Positions 17,567 to 26,412 of a stretch of DNA of 64,000 bases are shown here, one piece after another (position 1 is the stretch's first letter; each line of letters begins with the position of its first letter). The notes under the pieces were generated by a model. That model searched no databases. It was given only the letters and a program-made list of their open reading frames with translations, and was not told the DNA's origin. The stretch comes from Denitromonas iodatirespirans (lineage in GTDB: Bacteria > Pseudomonadota > Gammaproteobacteria > Burkholderiales > Rhodocyclaceae): contig NZ_JAEKFT010000022.1 of NCBI RefSeq assembly GCF_018524365.1, forward strand, positions 23,309 through 87,308. Direction: 5' to 3'. Position numbers and translations under genes: made by a program.

Positions 17567-19564
17567 TCAGGTCTTGACGGTTTCGCCGCCGCGCCGCTGC
17601 GCGGCAAACGCGATGAAATAGTCGAGCGCGCCCGGATTGGCCATCGCGCTGCGATTGGCTGCCGCTTCCGGCGGGGCGCCCATCAGGATGCGACGCACCG
17701 GAACCTCCATCGTCTTGCCGGTGATGGTCGCGGGAATCTCGGGAACCTGGTGGATCTCGTCGGGGACATGGCGTGGCGTGAACTCGCTTTTCAGGCGCGC
17801 GCAGATCTTCGCCTCGAGCGCCTCGTCGAGCGTCAGCCCCTCGGCCAGCTTGACGAACAGCGGCATGTAGAAGCGCCCGCCGGGCAGGTCGAGGTTCACG
17901 ATCAGTGCGGCCTCGATCTCGTCGATGCGCGCCAGTGAGCGATAGATCTCGGCGGTGCCGATGCGCACCCCGTGGCGGTTCAATGTGGCGTCCGAGCGGC
18001 CGAGCACGAAGCACGCGCCATCGGCGCGGATGCGGAAGTAGTCGCCATGGCGCCAGATCCCGGGATAAGTGTCGAAATAGGTCTCGCGGTAGCGCATGTC
18101 GTCCGCGTCGTTCCAGAAGTACAGCGGCATCGATGGCATCGGTTCGGTGATGACCAGTTCGCCGACCTCATCGATGAGAGCATGGCCCTGTCCGTCGAAC
18201 GCTTTCACCGCTACGCCCAACGAGGGGCCCTGGATCTCGCCGGCATGCACCGGTTGCGTCGGCACGCCGCCGACGAAGCCGGTGCAGCAATCGGTGCCAC
18301 CGCTGCCGTTGGCCACCCACAGGTCGGCTTTCACGTTGTCATAGAACCAGGCCATGCATTCGGCCGTCGCTGGCGAGCCGGCCAGGGAAATCATGCGTAG
18401 CGCCGACAGGTCATAGCGCTCGCCCGGCACCACGCCGGCCCGGGCCAGTTGGTCCACGTAGGTCGGACTGGCACCAAGATGCGTTGCCCGGGCGTCTTGC
18501 ACCATGCGCCACAGCATGTCGCGTTCGGGGTAGGCCGGGTTGCCGTCGTAGAGCACGGGCAGCGCGCCGGTCAGGGTCGTGCCGACCAGGAAATTCCACA
18601 GCATCCAGCCGCTGGTGGTGTGGAAGAAGATGCGCTCGCCCGGATGCAGGTCGAAGTGGAAGCTGGCGTTTTTGAGCGTTTCGAGCAGGATGCCGCCGTG
18701 CCCATGCACGATGGCCTTGGGCAGCCCGGTGGTGCCGGAGGAGAACAGCACCCACAGGGGATGGTCGAAGGGAACCTGCTCGAAGCGGAAATCCGCCGCC
18801 TGGACGGGTGGCCGGTCCATCAGTGCGTCCCAGCGCACGACGTTGGCGTCGGGCAGGTGGGCGCCGTCGCTGTCCGGCCCCGGCAACAGGACGACATGCG
18901 TCAGGCTGTCGAGCGCGCCGACGATGTGCGCCAGTTCGTCCCGCCGGTCATGCTGCTTGCCGCCGTAGCGGTAGCCGTCGATGCAGAACAGGACCTTGGG
19001 CGAGAGCTGGGTCAGCCGGTCGAGCACGCCGCGGGCGCCGAAGTCGGGCGAGCAGCAGGCCCACACGGCGCCGATGGCGGTGGTCGCCAGCAGGGCCACC
19101 AGGGTTTCCGGCCGGTTCGGCATCCAGGCGGCCACGCGATCGCCGGGTTGCACGCCCATGGCACGCAGCTCGGTGGCGAGGCCTCGCACCTGCTGGGCCA
19201 GTGTCTCCCAGGGCAGCGCACGCAGCGGCTGGGTCTCGCTCATCGACAGCAGGGCATCGCCGCCGCGCTGCGCGCCACGCAGGACATGTTGGGCGTAGTT
19301 CAGCCGCGCGCCGGGAAACCACTGCGTGCCGGGCATCGTGCGTCGGCCCCGCACGGCGCTCGGTGGGGTGGAGGCCTCGATGTCGAAGTAGTCCCACAGC
19401 GCCTGCCAGAAGCCGTCGACATCCGTGGTGGACCAGCGCCAGAGGCTGGCGTAGTCGGGCAGGTGCTGGCCCTGTGTGTGTTCGAGCCAGCGACAAAACG
19501 CTGTGATATTGGCTGATTCCACCTGTTCCGGACGCGGGGTCCACAACAGCTTGCCTTCTTGCAT
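17567..19564 (-). CDS. Acetoacetyl-CoA synthetase-type acyl-CoA ligase
   Basis: A 665-residue adenylate-forming enzyme. The N-terminal segment (LWTPRPEQVESANITAFCRWLE), GTQWFPGARLNYAQH, the P-loop LFSSGTTGLPKAIVHGHGG, HTTSGWMLWN, GSGGTDCC and the C-terminal catalytic Lys in ITGKTMEVPVRRIL are all typical of acetoacetate-CoA ligases. The ATG at 19564 is chosen because GGAGG lies 6 bases before it; an in-frame ATG two codons upstream overlaps the ribosome site. It leads an operon with ech copy 1 and an aldehyde dehydrogenase, so it may activate an aromatic side-chain acid or a keto acid rather than acetoacetate. Activity on acetoacetate is the family default. Confidence 0.82.
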   Translation of the reverse strand: MQEGKLLWTPRPEQVESANITAFCRWLEHTQGQHLPDYASLWRWSTTDVDGFWQALWDYFDIEASTPPSAVRGRRTMPGTQWFPGARLNYAQHVLRGAQRGGDALLSMSETQPLRALPWETLAQQVRGLATELRAMGVQPGDRVAAWMPNRPETLVALLATTAIGAVWACCSPDFGARGVLDRLTQLSPKVLFCIDGYRYGGKQHDRRDELAHIVGALDSLTHVVLLPGPDSDGAHLPDANVVRWDALMDRPPVQAADFRFEQVPFDHPLWVLFSSGTTGLPKAIVHGHGGILLETLKNASFHFDLHPGERIFFHTTSGWMLWNFLVGTTLTGALPVLYDGNPAYPERDMLWRMVQDARATHLGASPTYVDQLARAGVVPGERYDLSALRMISLAGSPATAECMAWFYDNVKADLWVANGSGGTDCCTGFVGGVPTQPVHAGEIQGPSLGVAVKAFDGQGHALIDEVGELVITEPMPSMPLYFWNDADDMRYRETYFDTYPGIWRHGDYFRIRADGACFVLGRSDATLNRHGVRIGTAEIYRSLARIDEIEAALIVNLDLPGGRFYMPLFVKLAEGLTLDEALEAKICARLKSEFTPRHVPDEIHQVPEIPATITGKTMEVPVRRILMGAPPEAAANRSAMANPGALDYFIAFAAQRRGGETVKT

Positions 19565-19747
19565 GACCATCCTCCATGAGTTCGGGGTCTGTGTTTGCGG
19601 CCTCGGTGGATCGCCCGGCCATGACGCAGGTGCATGGCGACATGCGCTTGCCGGTGAGCGCTCGTGAGCTGTAAGGAAACCGCGTGAGCAGACAACCTCA
19701 GCGTGCGCCGGCAAGCGGCGGACGGGAAGTTCGTTTTGTCGCCTCAT

Positions 19748-19764
19748 CGATACGGTTTGGTTAT
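19748..19764 (-). promoter_or_regulatory. LysR-box-like site, proximal to the ligase operon
   Basis: CGATACGGTTTGGTTAT on the plus strand; on the minus strand it reads ATAA-N7-GTAT, close to the LysR consensus ATAC-N7-GTAT. A copy in opposite orientation with one mismatch lies at 19949-19965. It is about 185 bp upstream of the ligase start. Confidence 0.55.
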
Positions 19765-19948
19765 TGATGCCGGAATGCTGCAGCGCGATGCATCGCCGCG
19801 GGCTCGCCGGACGCGGCCGGTGGCGACATCGGAACGGTCTGTGGCAGGGGCGCAGAAGTCGCCGCTTGAAAGGCCGGATGACCTCAGGCCGGCAGTCGCT
19901 CTTAGCGGCTGCCAATGGTTGGATCTGATGCTTTGGCGAAGGCGTGTC

Positions 19949-19965
19949 ATAACCAAATCGTATCG
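19949..19965 (+). promoter_or_regulatory. LysR-box-like site, proximal to DUF1302 gene
   Basis: ATAACCAAATCGTATCG (ATAA-N7-GTAT) is the inverted partner of 19748-19764, 16 of 17 bases matching. It lies about 195 bp upstream of the DUF1302 start. The mirror arrangement suggests one regulator controlling both divergent operons. Confidence 0.55.
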
Positions 19966-20157
19966 CATAGGCGGGAAAAACGATTTCCCGGAGGGCGCCG
20001 GAACGATCAATCTTTCAGCGCCGCCAGGAGTCGATGCGGTACTACGGGGATGTCGGGGACGGGGGCGCCGGATGCTCGGCCAGTGGCTAGCGCTTCGGCA
20101 GGCGGCATCGTCCGACAAACAATCGACCGGCAATGATCGGTCAAGAGGAGACACGTG

Positions 20158-21855
20158 ATGCTTTCATACCGTCTGGCGGTGACTGCGGCCCTGTTCGGGG
20201 TATCGGCCGCCCACGCTTTCGACATTGACACCGCGGATCCGGATCTGCGCATGCGCTTCGACATCACGCCGAAGTACAGCACGGCCTATCGCTTGAAGAA
20301 TCCCTCCGCAGGGCTGACGCGGCTGGACGTGGCGGGCGATCCGGGGAGGGTGAATGAAGACGACGGCGACCACAATTTCGACCGGGGTGTGATTTCCAAC
20401 CGACTCGATTTGCTCACCGAATTCGATGTGCGCTACAGGAACCTCGGCTTCCGGGTCAGTGGTGCCGCTTGGCTCGATGGGGCCTATCTGCAGCGCAACG
20501 ACTACAAGGGCACCGAGATCTACGCCAACGGCGTGCCGACCGGCACGGTGGTGTCCACCGCCAATACCGGGGCGGGCCGCGATGCCGACGAATTCCTGCG
20601 CTCGACCCGCGACCAGCATGGCAAGGGCAGCGAATTCCTCGATGTGTTCGGCTATGCCAAAGGCACGATCGGCGACATGCCGGCCACCGTGCGGGTCGGC
20701 CGGCACACGCTGCAATGGGGCGAAAGCCTGTTTTTCGGCCAGAACGGCATTGCCAATGCCCAGGGGCCGGTGGATGTGGCCAAGGTCGTCTCGGTGCCCG
20801 ACTGGAAGTTCAAGGAAGTTCTTTTGCCGGTGGAGCAGGTGTCGGCGTCCCTGGGGCTGACGGACGAGTTGTCGCTCAGCGCGTATTACCAGCTCAAGTG
20901 GCGGGGCAGCCGGATCCCCGGCGTCGGCAGCTATTTCTCCAATCAGGACTACGTGGGCACCGGCAGCGTCAACTTCGGCCCCGGCGTCGATCTGCCCTAT
21001 CGGAGCCGCCGCGACCTGGAGCCGCGGGATTCGGGCCAGGGCGGCATCCAGGTGCGTTGGAGCCCGGCCGACAGCAACTTCGAGTATGGCTTCTATGCTG
21101 CGCAATATCACGACAAGGTGCTGGCTGCGCCAGTGTTCGACTTCGTCAATGGCGACGTGCATCTGGCCTACGCTGAAAACATCCGCACGCTCGGTGCCAG
21201 TGTGACCTCGTCGATCGGATCGCTCAACTGGGCACTCGAAGGCTCTCTGCGCTGGAACGCGCCGCTCAACAGCGATCCCGCCGTACTGGTGCCCGGCTCG
21301 GCGGTGACCCGTTGCGGTGATGACGATGCGCCGTGTTTCGCCGTCGGCCGGACGGCGCATCTGCTGCTCAACGGCGTCTATCTGCTGAGCCCCAATGCCT
21401 TCTGGGAGGGCGGGGCGGTGCTGGGCGAGCTGGCCTATAACCGCACGCTGAAAGTCACCAAGGACATCTTCAACGGCGTGGGTGGCGGCCTGGACGGCAA
21501 CACCACCAAAGACGCCTGGGCGCTGCGCATGATTTTCGAGCCGCAGTACTTCCAGGTATTGCCGGGGCTTGACCTGTCGGTGCCCGTCAGCGTGGCCTAC
21601 AACTTCGGCGGTCGCTCCTCGGCGGTGGCGAACTTCGCCGGTGGCGTCTCGGATGGCGGCAGTTACAGCGTCGGCCTGAAGGGGATCTATCGCACCGTCT
21701 GGAATTTCTCGCTGGCCTACACCGACTACTTCGGTCGCGAAGACACCTTCACGGAGACGCTCGTCGATGGCAGCGCGACGCCACGCCAGCTCACCTTCGG
21801 CCAGTCGCTGAAGGATCGTGCCTACGTGTCCTTCAGTATTTCGCGCACCTTCTGA
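20158..21855 (+). CDS. DUF1302 family outer-membrane barrel protein (copy 1)
   Basis: A 565-residue secreted protein with signal peptide ending near SAAHA-FDI. It contains DUF1302 family segments (VGRHTLQWGESLFFGQNGIANAQGPVDV; SGQGGIQVRWSP) and alternating hydrophobic strands. It ends in Phe (VSFSISRTF), the C-terminal signature that targets beta-barrels to the outer membrane. The ATG at 20158 is preferred over the GTG three bases earlier by its 7-base spacing from GAGGAG. DUF1329 follows 24 bases later, the usual partner. The role is probably passage or surface binding of a hydrophobic or aromatic compound; this is inferred. Confidence 0.8.
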   Translation: MLSYRLAVTAALFGVSAAHAFDIDTADPDLRMRFDITPKYSTAYRLKNPSAGLTRLDVAGDPGRVNEDDGDHNFDRGVISNRLDLLTEFDVRYRNLGFRVSGAAWLDGAYLQRNDYKGTEIYANGVPTGTVVSTANTGAGRDADEFLRSTRDQHGKGSEFLDVFGYAKGTIGDMPATVRVGRHTLQWGESLFFGQNGIANAQGPVDVAKVVSVPDWKFKEVLLPVEQVSASLGLTDELSLSAYYQLKWRGSRIPGVGSYFSNQDYVGTGSVNFGPGVDLPYRSRRDLEPRDSGQGGIQVRWSPADSNFEYGFYAAQYHDKVLAAPVFDFVNGDVHLAYAENIRTLGASVTSSIGSLNWALEGSLRWNAPLNSDPAVLVPGSAVTRCGDDDAPCFAVGRTAHLLLNGVYLLSPNAFWEGGAVLGELAYNRTLKVTKDIFNGVGGGLDGNTTKDAWALRMIFEPQYFQVLPGLDLSVPVSVAYNFGGRSSAVANFAGGVSDGGSYSVGLKGIYRTVWNFSLAYTDYFGREDTFTETLVDGSATPRQLTFGQSLKDRAYVSFSISRTF

Positions 21856-21879
21856 TCGATCCGCTCACGGAGACGTACC

Positions 21880-23235
21880 ATGAATTTCAAGACCCTGATG
21901 GCCGCCTGGGCGGTGGCCACCGTTCTCGCGCCGAGCGCGCATGCCACCGCAACCGCCGAGGAGGCCGCCAAGCTGAAGAGCACCTTGACCCCGCTCGGCG
22001 CCGAACGCGCCGCCAGTGCCGACGGACAGATCCCGGCCTGGGATGGCGGCATGACAAAACCCTTGCCCGGCTACACTGCCGGCAGCACGCGGACCGACCC
22101 GTTCGCCGCTGAGAAGCCGGTGGTGTCGATCAACGCCAAGAACATGGCGCAGTACGCCGACAAGCTGACAGACGGCGTCAAGGCCCTGATGAACAAGTAC
22201 CCGGATTTCCGCATCGACGTCTATCCGACCCATCGCACCGCGGCGGCACCGCAATATGTCTATGACAACACCTTCGCCAATGCCACGCGGGCCAAGCTGG
22301 TGGACGACGGGCAGGGCACGCAGGACGCCTACGGCGGCATCCCGTTCCCCGTGCCGCACGATGCCTACGAGATCTTGCAGAACCATCGCCTGGGGTGGCG
22401 CGGCCGTACCACGCAGTTCCGCCTGCGCACTTGGGTGGTCACCGCGGATGGGCGTCGCGCCATGGCCTCGGGCGGCGAGCAGACCATCGACCGGCCGTAC
22501 TACGACAAGAGCGGCAGCGTGGACAGTTTCGACGGCTACTACCAGTACGGCAAATTCCTGGCCTCCGAGCCCGGTTCGAAAGCGGGCGAGGCCATTCTTG
22601 CCCACGACAACATGAATGCCAGCGTGCCGCGCGGGTTGTGGCAATACCTGGTGGGTCAGCGGCGCGTGCGCAAGGCGCCGTCGGTGTCCTATGACACCCC
22701 CGATGCCGTCACTTCGGGCATCGGGTTGGTGGATGAAGCCTTCATGCTGTTCGGTCCGCTCGATCGCTACGAGCTGAAACTGGTGGGCAAGCAGGCGATG
22801 TACATTCCCTACAACAACAACGGCGCTGCGGCGGCCAAGGTGGACGAGCTGGTGACGCCGCACACGCTCAATCCCGACCGGGTGCGCTGGGAGCTTCACC
22901 GGGTGTGGGTGGTGGAGGCTGACCTCAAGGCCGGTAGGCGCCATGTCGTGCCCAAGCGCAAGTACTACATCGACGAGGACACCTGGCAGATCATCCTGAT
23001 CGACGGCTGGGATGCCAAGGGCGAACTGTGGCGCATCAACTTCACGCTGACGCTGCTGTGCCCGGACATTCCGGCGCTGATCGGGAACGTCATGTGGGGC
23101 GGCTACGACATGCAGTCGGGGGCCTACTACCTCAATTCGGCACTCAACGAACTGCCGAAGGCCTACCAGGTCATCGACCCGCTGCCGCGTTCCTTCTTCA
23201 GTGCGGCGGAGCTGGCCAACGACGGGCTGCGGTAA
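21880..23235 (+). CDS. DUF1329 family periplasmic protein (copy 1)
   Basis: A 451-residue exported protein with a signal peptide ending near SAHA-TAT. It has the DUF1329 core: LTPLGAERAASADGQIPAWDGG, YPTHRTAAAPQYVYDN, WQYLVGQRRVRKAPSVSYDTPD, IPYNNNGAA and KRKYYIDEDTWQI. DUF1329 is distantly related to the LolA/LolB lipoprotein-carrier fold, suggesting periplasmic carriage of a lipid-like ligand. It is paired with DUF1302 upstream and very similar to copy 2 at 38773, but this copy has no RND transporter or YCF48 gene beside it. Confidence 0.85.
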   Translation: MNFKTLMAAWAVATVLAPSAHATATAEEAAKLKSTLTPLGAERAASADGQIPAWDGGMTKPLPGYTAGSTRTDPFAAEKPVVSINAKNMAQYADKLTDGVKALMNKYPDFRIDVYPTHRTAAAPQYVYDNTFANATRAKLVDDGQGTQDAYGGIPFPVPHDAYEILQNHRLGWRGRTTQFRLRTWVVTADGRRAMASGGEQTIDRPYYDKSGSVDSFDGYYQYGKFLASEPGSKAGEAILAHDNMNASVPRGLWQYLVGQRRVRKAPSVSYDTPDAVTSGIGLVDEAFMLFGPLDRYELKLVGKQAMYIPYNNNGAAAAKVDELVTPHTLNPDRVRWELHRVWVVEADLKAGRRHVVPKRKYYIDEDTWQIILIDGWDAKGELWRINFTLTLLCPDIPALIGNVMWGGYDMQSGAYYLNSALNELPKAYQVIDPLPRSFFSAAELANDGLR

Positions 23236-23460
23236 TGGGGCGGCGGTGCCGGTAGGGCGCTGATGCGCCGATGCCGGCACCGTCATTCCCGTTCGACCCG
23301 GCCTTCAAGACCATCGCCCGCTACGAGTTCGACACCAGCGCATTGTCCGGCGACGCGATGGATGCCCCCTTGACCGTGCAGGCGCCGGTGTTCGTTCCGC
23401 GCCACCCGGGCGCCTTGCGCAGAACTCGGGGCCGACACCTCTGCTCGACGGCTGAGCCGG

Positions 23461-23484
23461 CCGCGAGGCGGGCCGCCCTCGCGG
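23461..23484. terminator. Hairpin between convergent genes
   Basis: CCGCGAGG (23461-23468) pairs with CCTCGCGG (23477-23484). It lies in the 287-base convergent gap after DUF1329 and could act in both directions. No T-run is present. Confidence 0.3.
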
Positions 23485-23522
23485 TATCGGGAATCCCCAC
23501 GGGTGGGTGGGTCGGGGCCGTC

Positions 23523-24395
23523 CTAGGCGCGAGTGTCTAGCCTCAGCACCCGCGCTGCGTTTTCCTTGAAGATCAGGGGTTTCAGTTCGGGCCGGAAGCC
23601 AGCCTGTTCGTAGTCTTCCATCCAGCGCTCCGGCGTGATGAGCGGGAAGTCCGAGCCGAACAGCATCTTGTGCTGGAGCCGGGTGTTGGCGTACTGAACC
23701 AACTGCGGCGGAAAGTACTTGGGCGACCAGCCGGACAGGTCGATATACACGTTGGGCTTGTGCAGGCATACCGACAGGGCTTCGTCCTGCCAGGGCCAGG
23801 ACGGGTGGGCGATGATGATCGGCATGTCCGGGAAGTCGGCCGCCACGTCGTCCAGATGGATCGGGTTCGAGTACTTCAGCCGCAGCCCGCCGCCGCCGGG
23901 CATGCCGGTGCCGATGCCCGAGTGGCCGCTGTGGAAGATGGCCGGCAGTTTGTATTCGGCGATCAGCTCATACAGCGGATAGGCCATCGGGTCGTTGGGA
24001 AAGAAGCCCTGTACCGTGGGGTGGAACTTGAAGCCGCCCACCTGGTAGTCCTCAATCAATCGGCGCGCCTCGCGCAGCCCCATCTTGCCCTTGTGCGGGT
24101 CGATGCTGGCGAAGGCGATCATCATGTCGCGGTTCTCCAGTGCGGCCTCGGCGATCTCCTCGTTGGGGATGCGGCGGCGGCCGGTCTCGAATTCCGCATC
24201 GACGGTGAACATCACCAGGCCGAGCTGCCGCTCGCGGTAATAGGCAATGGTCTCGGGGATGGTCGGGCGGTGGCTGAACTTGAAGTATTTCTCGGCCGCT
24301 TCGTCGAAGGCTTTGCCGAAGTCGTCGGGCGCGCAGCGGCATGACACTTCGGCATGGGTATGGATGTCGATGGCGACGAGATTTGAGATGTTCAT
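23523..24395 (-). CDS. Amidohydrolase-2 (ACMSD-like) metal-dependent hydrolase/decarboxylase
   Basis: A 290-residue TIM-barrel protein. It shows metal-binding AIDIHTHAE, HSGHSG, IIAHPSWPWQDEAL and the conserved Asp in LFGSDFPLI. This matches the amidohydrolase-2 family that includes ACMSD, gamma-resorcylate decarboxylase, LigW and LigI/LigJ relatives. It is the last gene of the ferulate operon, 85 bases after the feruloyl esterase with a palindromic repeat between. It may decarboxylate or hydrolyse a hydroxybenzoate-type product. It is distinct from the LigJ and LigI in this window. Confidence 0.75.
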   Translation of the reverse strand: MNISNLVAIDIHTHAEVSCRCAPDDFGKAFDEAAEKYFKFSHRPTIPETIAYYRERQLGLVMFTVDAEFETGRRRIPNEEIAEAALENRDMMIAFASIDPHKGKMGLREARRLIEDYQVGGFKFHPTVQGFFPNDPMAYPLYELIAEYKLPAIFHSGHSGIGTGMPGGGGLRLKYSNPIHLDDVAADFPDMPIIIAHPSWPWQDEALSVCLHKPNVYIDLSGWSPKYFPPQLVQYANTRLQHKMLFGSDFPLITPERWMEDYEQAGFRPELKPLIFKENAARVLRLDTRA

Positions 24396-24410
24396 GGTAT
24401 CTCTCGGCTT

Positions 24411-24476
24411 GGCCGGCTGAAGCCGGCCCTACGGGGGCGGTGCGGCGGCGTCCCGTAGGGTGGGCTTCAGCCCGCC
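24411..24476. repeat. Palindromic intergenic repeat, type A
   Basis: Two imperfect 25-base arms (24411-24435 and 24452-24476) built on the core CCCGTAGGGYSGGCTTCAGC and its complement. Related elements with GTAGGGCGGG lie at 38706-38770 and 60232-60284. This is a REP-like dispersed repeat located between two genes of one operon. Confidence 0.7.
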
Positions 24477-24480
24477 AGGC

Positions 24481-26241
24481 TCAGTGGCGACGGCTGACGT
24501 TCACGCAGCGGAAGTTCTCTGCCTGCTCGATGCTGCCGCGGCCGGTGTAGCGCGCCTGCAGCGGGTAGGGGCACAGCGGACGGGTGCGACCCGGCCAGGC
24601 GGTGCCGTTCTCCGGGCGCGCGGTGGCGTCGATGGACGTCGGCGCGCGGCCTTTTTCGACCCACTCGACGATCGGCGCCAGCGTGTTGAAGCCGTCGGTG
24701 GCCGGGCCGCCCGAGCAGTGGTTCATGCCGGGCACCACGAACAGCCGGGCGAATCGGCCGGTGCGCGGGTAGCCGCCGCTGCGTTTGGCAAGTTGCTGGT
24801 AGTAGGCGATGGTGTCATTGACCGAAAACACCGGGTCGCTGGTGCCGTGGTAGAGAATCAGCTTGCCGCCATGGGCACGGAAGGGGGCGATCCTGGGCTT
24901 GGCGCTCATGAATTGCATCGACGACTCGGTGTAGATGCCGGAGCTTTCGTCGATGCGAGAGGCATTGGCGTCAAAGTCGTAGTTCAGCAGGTAGTCGTAG
25001 ACCGCCAGCGCGTTCTGGTCCGGCGTCGCGCCGGCCACCTCGTCCGGTGGCGTCATGAAGATGTAGGGCAGGGAGGGGCCTCCGAGGGTGACGATGCGCG
25101 AGTTGGGCATCGACGTGGTGGCGGTACCGATCTTCCACGCGCGCCAGCCGGCCGCGGAGACGCCGGTATCGTAGGGCCAGTCGGCGTACAGCGCCTCGCC
25201 GAGGCCGTTCTTCGCACCGCCGAACACCTTGTGCAGGGCCTCGACCTGGGCGCCGCTCAGGCAGGCGTCGGTCTTGGCGCCGGCGCATTGCAGCACGGCC
25301 GGGTCGAAGTGGCAGGCGGGCTGGTTCTCGATGATGCCGTCGGCGAGGCCGTCGAGCGCGTCGCATTGCGCCGTCACCGCATCGGTGACCAGGGTGAGGT
25401 CGCTGTTGGAAAAGGACTGCGACAAGATCGGGCGGCCGTCGGCGGCCTTGGGCGCGGCGGCGCCGAAGGCCTGCACATCCCAGGGATGCTGGACCGCGGC
25501 GCGCGGCAGGTTGTAGCCGGGGTTGCCCGAGACGATGCCGTCGAACAGCCTGGGGAAGCGCTCGGCGGCCACCATGCCCTGGCGCCCGCCGTTGGAGCAA
25601 CCGATGAAGTAGGAATAGCGCGCCTTCTCGGCATAGCGCAGGGCGATGAGCGCCTTGGCGGTCTCGCCCACGCGTTCGATGGCGTTGTAGCCGTAGTCCA
25701 CGCGCGCCTGCGGATCGATGCCGAACAGCTGGCCGCCGATCACCGGCACGTTCTCGGCGGTGTGGCCGGCATCGGTGGACACCACCGCGAAACCTTCGCT
25801 CAAGGCATTGGTGGGCTGGCCGTTGCCGATGGCGCCCAGGGCGGGGCGGATGACCCCGTCGTTGCCGCCGCCGCCCTGGAACAGGAAGCGGCCGTTCCAC
25901 GCCTCGGGCAGGCGCAGCTCGAAGCCGATCGCGTAGTCCTTGCCGTCGACGCCGATGCGGGCGTCGAGTGTGCCGAGCACCCGGCAGTGCGCCGGCGCCG
26001 GCACGCTGGCGTCAGCGGCGATGGTCTCGGCCACGCTGACCTCGAGCCCGGGCAGGCGCGCGCCGGCCAGGTCTTCGCAGACCATCGGTTCGGCCGGTGG
26101 TTTGCGATGGTGCTTGTGATGACCTTTAGCTGCGTGCGCACCGGCTGACGGCCAGCCGTCTTTGGCCAGGGCAAGGTCCGCGGCACCGATCCACAAGGTG
26201 CTCGCCGCGGCGACGGCAAGTGATAGGGCGTGTCTTTTCAT
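24481..26241 (-). CDS. Feruloyl esterase / tannase family, secreted
   Basis: A 586-residue protein with a signal peptide (MKRHALSLAVAAASTLWIGAADLALA). It is a tannase/feruloyl-esterase fold enzyme (PF07519). The nucleophile motif GCSNGG has the adjacent Cys typical of the CS-D-HC triad, the matching HC is in GMNHCSGGPATDGFN, and a large lid domain lies between. It releases ferulic or gallic-type acids from plant esters in the periplasm or outside. The start at 26241 is chosen over a GTG/ATG upstream because AGGAG precedes it and the signal peptide begins there. It sits downstream of fcs in the same operon, so it supplies the pathway with ferulate. Confidence 0.88.
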   Translation of the reverse strand: MKRHALSLAVAAASTLWIGAADLALAKDGWPSAGAHAAKGHHKHHRKPPAEPMVCEDLAGARLPGLEVSVAETIAADASVPAPAHCRVLGTLDARIGVDGKDYAIGFELRLPEAWNGRFLFQGGGGNDGVIRPALGAIGNGQPTNALSEGFAVVSTDAGHTAENVPVIGGQLFGIDPQARVDYGYNAIERVGETAKALIALRYAEKARYSYFIGCSNGGRQGMVAAERFPRLFDGIVSGNPGYNLPRAAVQHPWDVQAFGAAAPKAADGRPILSQSFSNSDLTLVTDAVTAQCDALDGLADGIIENQPACHFDPAVLQCAGAKTDACLSGAQVEALHKVFGGAKNGLGEALYADWPYDTGVSAAGWRAWKIGTATTSMPNSRIVTLGGPSLPYIFMTPPDEVAGATPDQNALAVYDYLLNYDFDANASRIDESSGIYTESSMQFMSAKPRIAPFRAHGGKLILYHGTSDPVFSVNDTIAYYQQLAKRSGGYPRTGRFARLFVVPGMNHCSGGPATDGFNTLAPIVEWVEKGRAPTSIDATARPENGTAWPGRTRPLCPYPLQARYTGRGSIEQAENFRCVNVSRRH

Positions 26242-26412
26242 CGTTGCTCTCCTCTCCACTGCAAATTGCCCGCGTAACGGCGTTGGGGGGCTACTGCGCG
26301 GGCACGAAATCGGCCATGCGAGATCGTGTGTCGGGTTTCCCTGGCGGAGGCCACCGGCAGTCTTGACCCGGTGGGTGGCTCCACGTTGCGCCCTTGCCGG
26401 GCGCGATTGTGG

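Larger units (their letters stand above)
19565..20157. other. 593-base divergent intergenic region
   Basis: There is no credible gene: the open frames lack composition and homology marks of a protein. It separates the minus-strand ligase operon from the plus-strand DUF1302/DUF1329 pair and holds the two inverted LysR-box-like sites. No -24/-12 promoter was found, and no clear -35/-10 pair could be assigned. Confidence 0.6.

Noticed and set aside
19703..20158. A 151-residue open frame in the ligase-DUF1302 gap
   Set aside because: No ribosome site, no hydrophobic core or family pattern, and it contains the regulatory-looking inverted sites.
23271..23540. An 89-residue open frame after DUF1329
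   Set aside because: It begins MPAPSFPFDPAFKTIARYEFDTS, which looks partly protein-like, but the second half is low-complexity Arg/Ala and there is no ribosome site; it could be a decayed gene end but I cannot support it.
24411..24476. CRISPR-like repeat
   Set aside because: Only two arms in inverted orientation, no regularly spaced direct repeats and no cas genes in the window.
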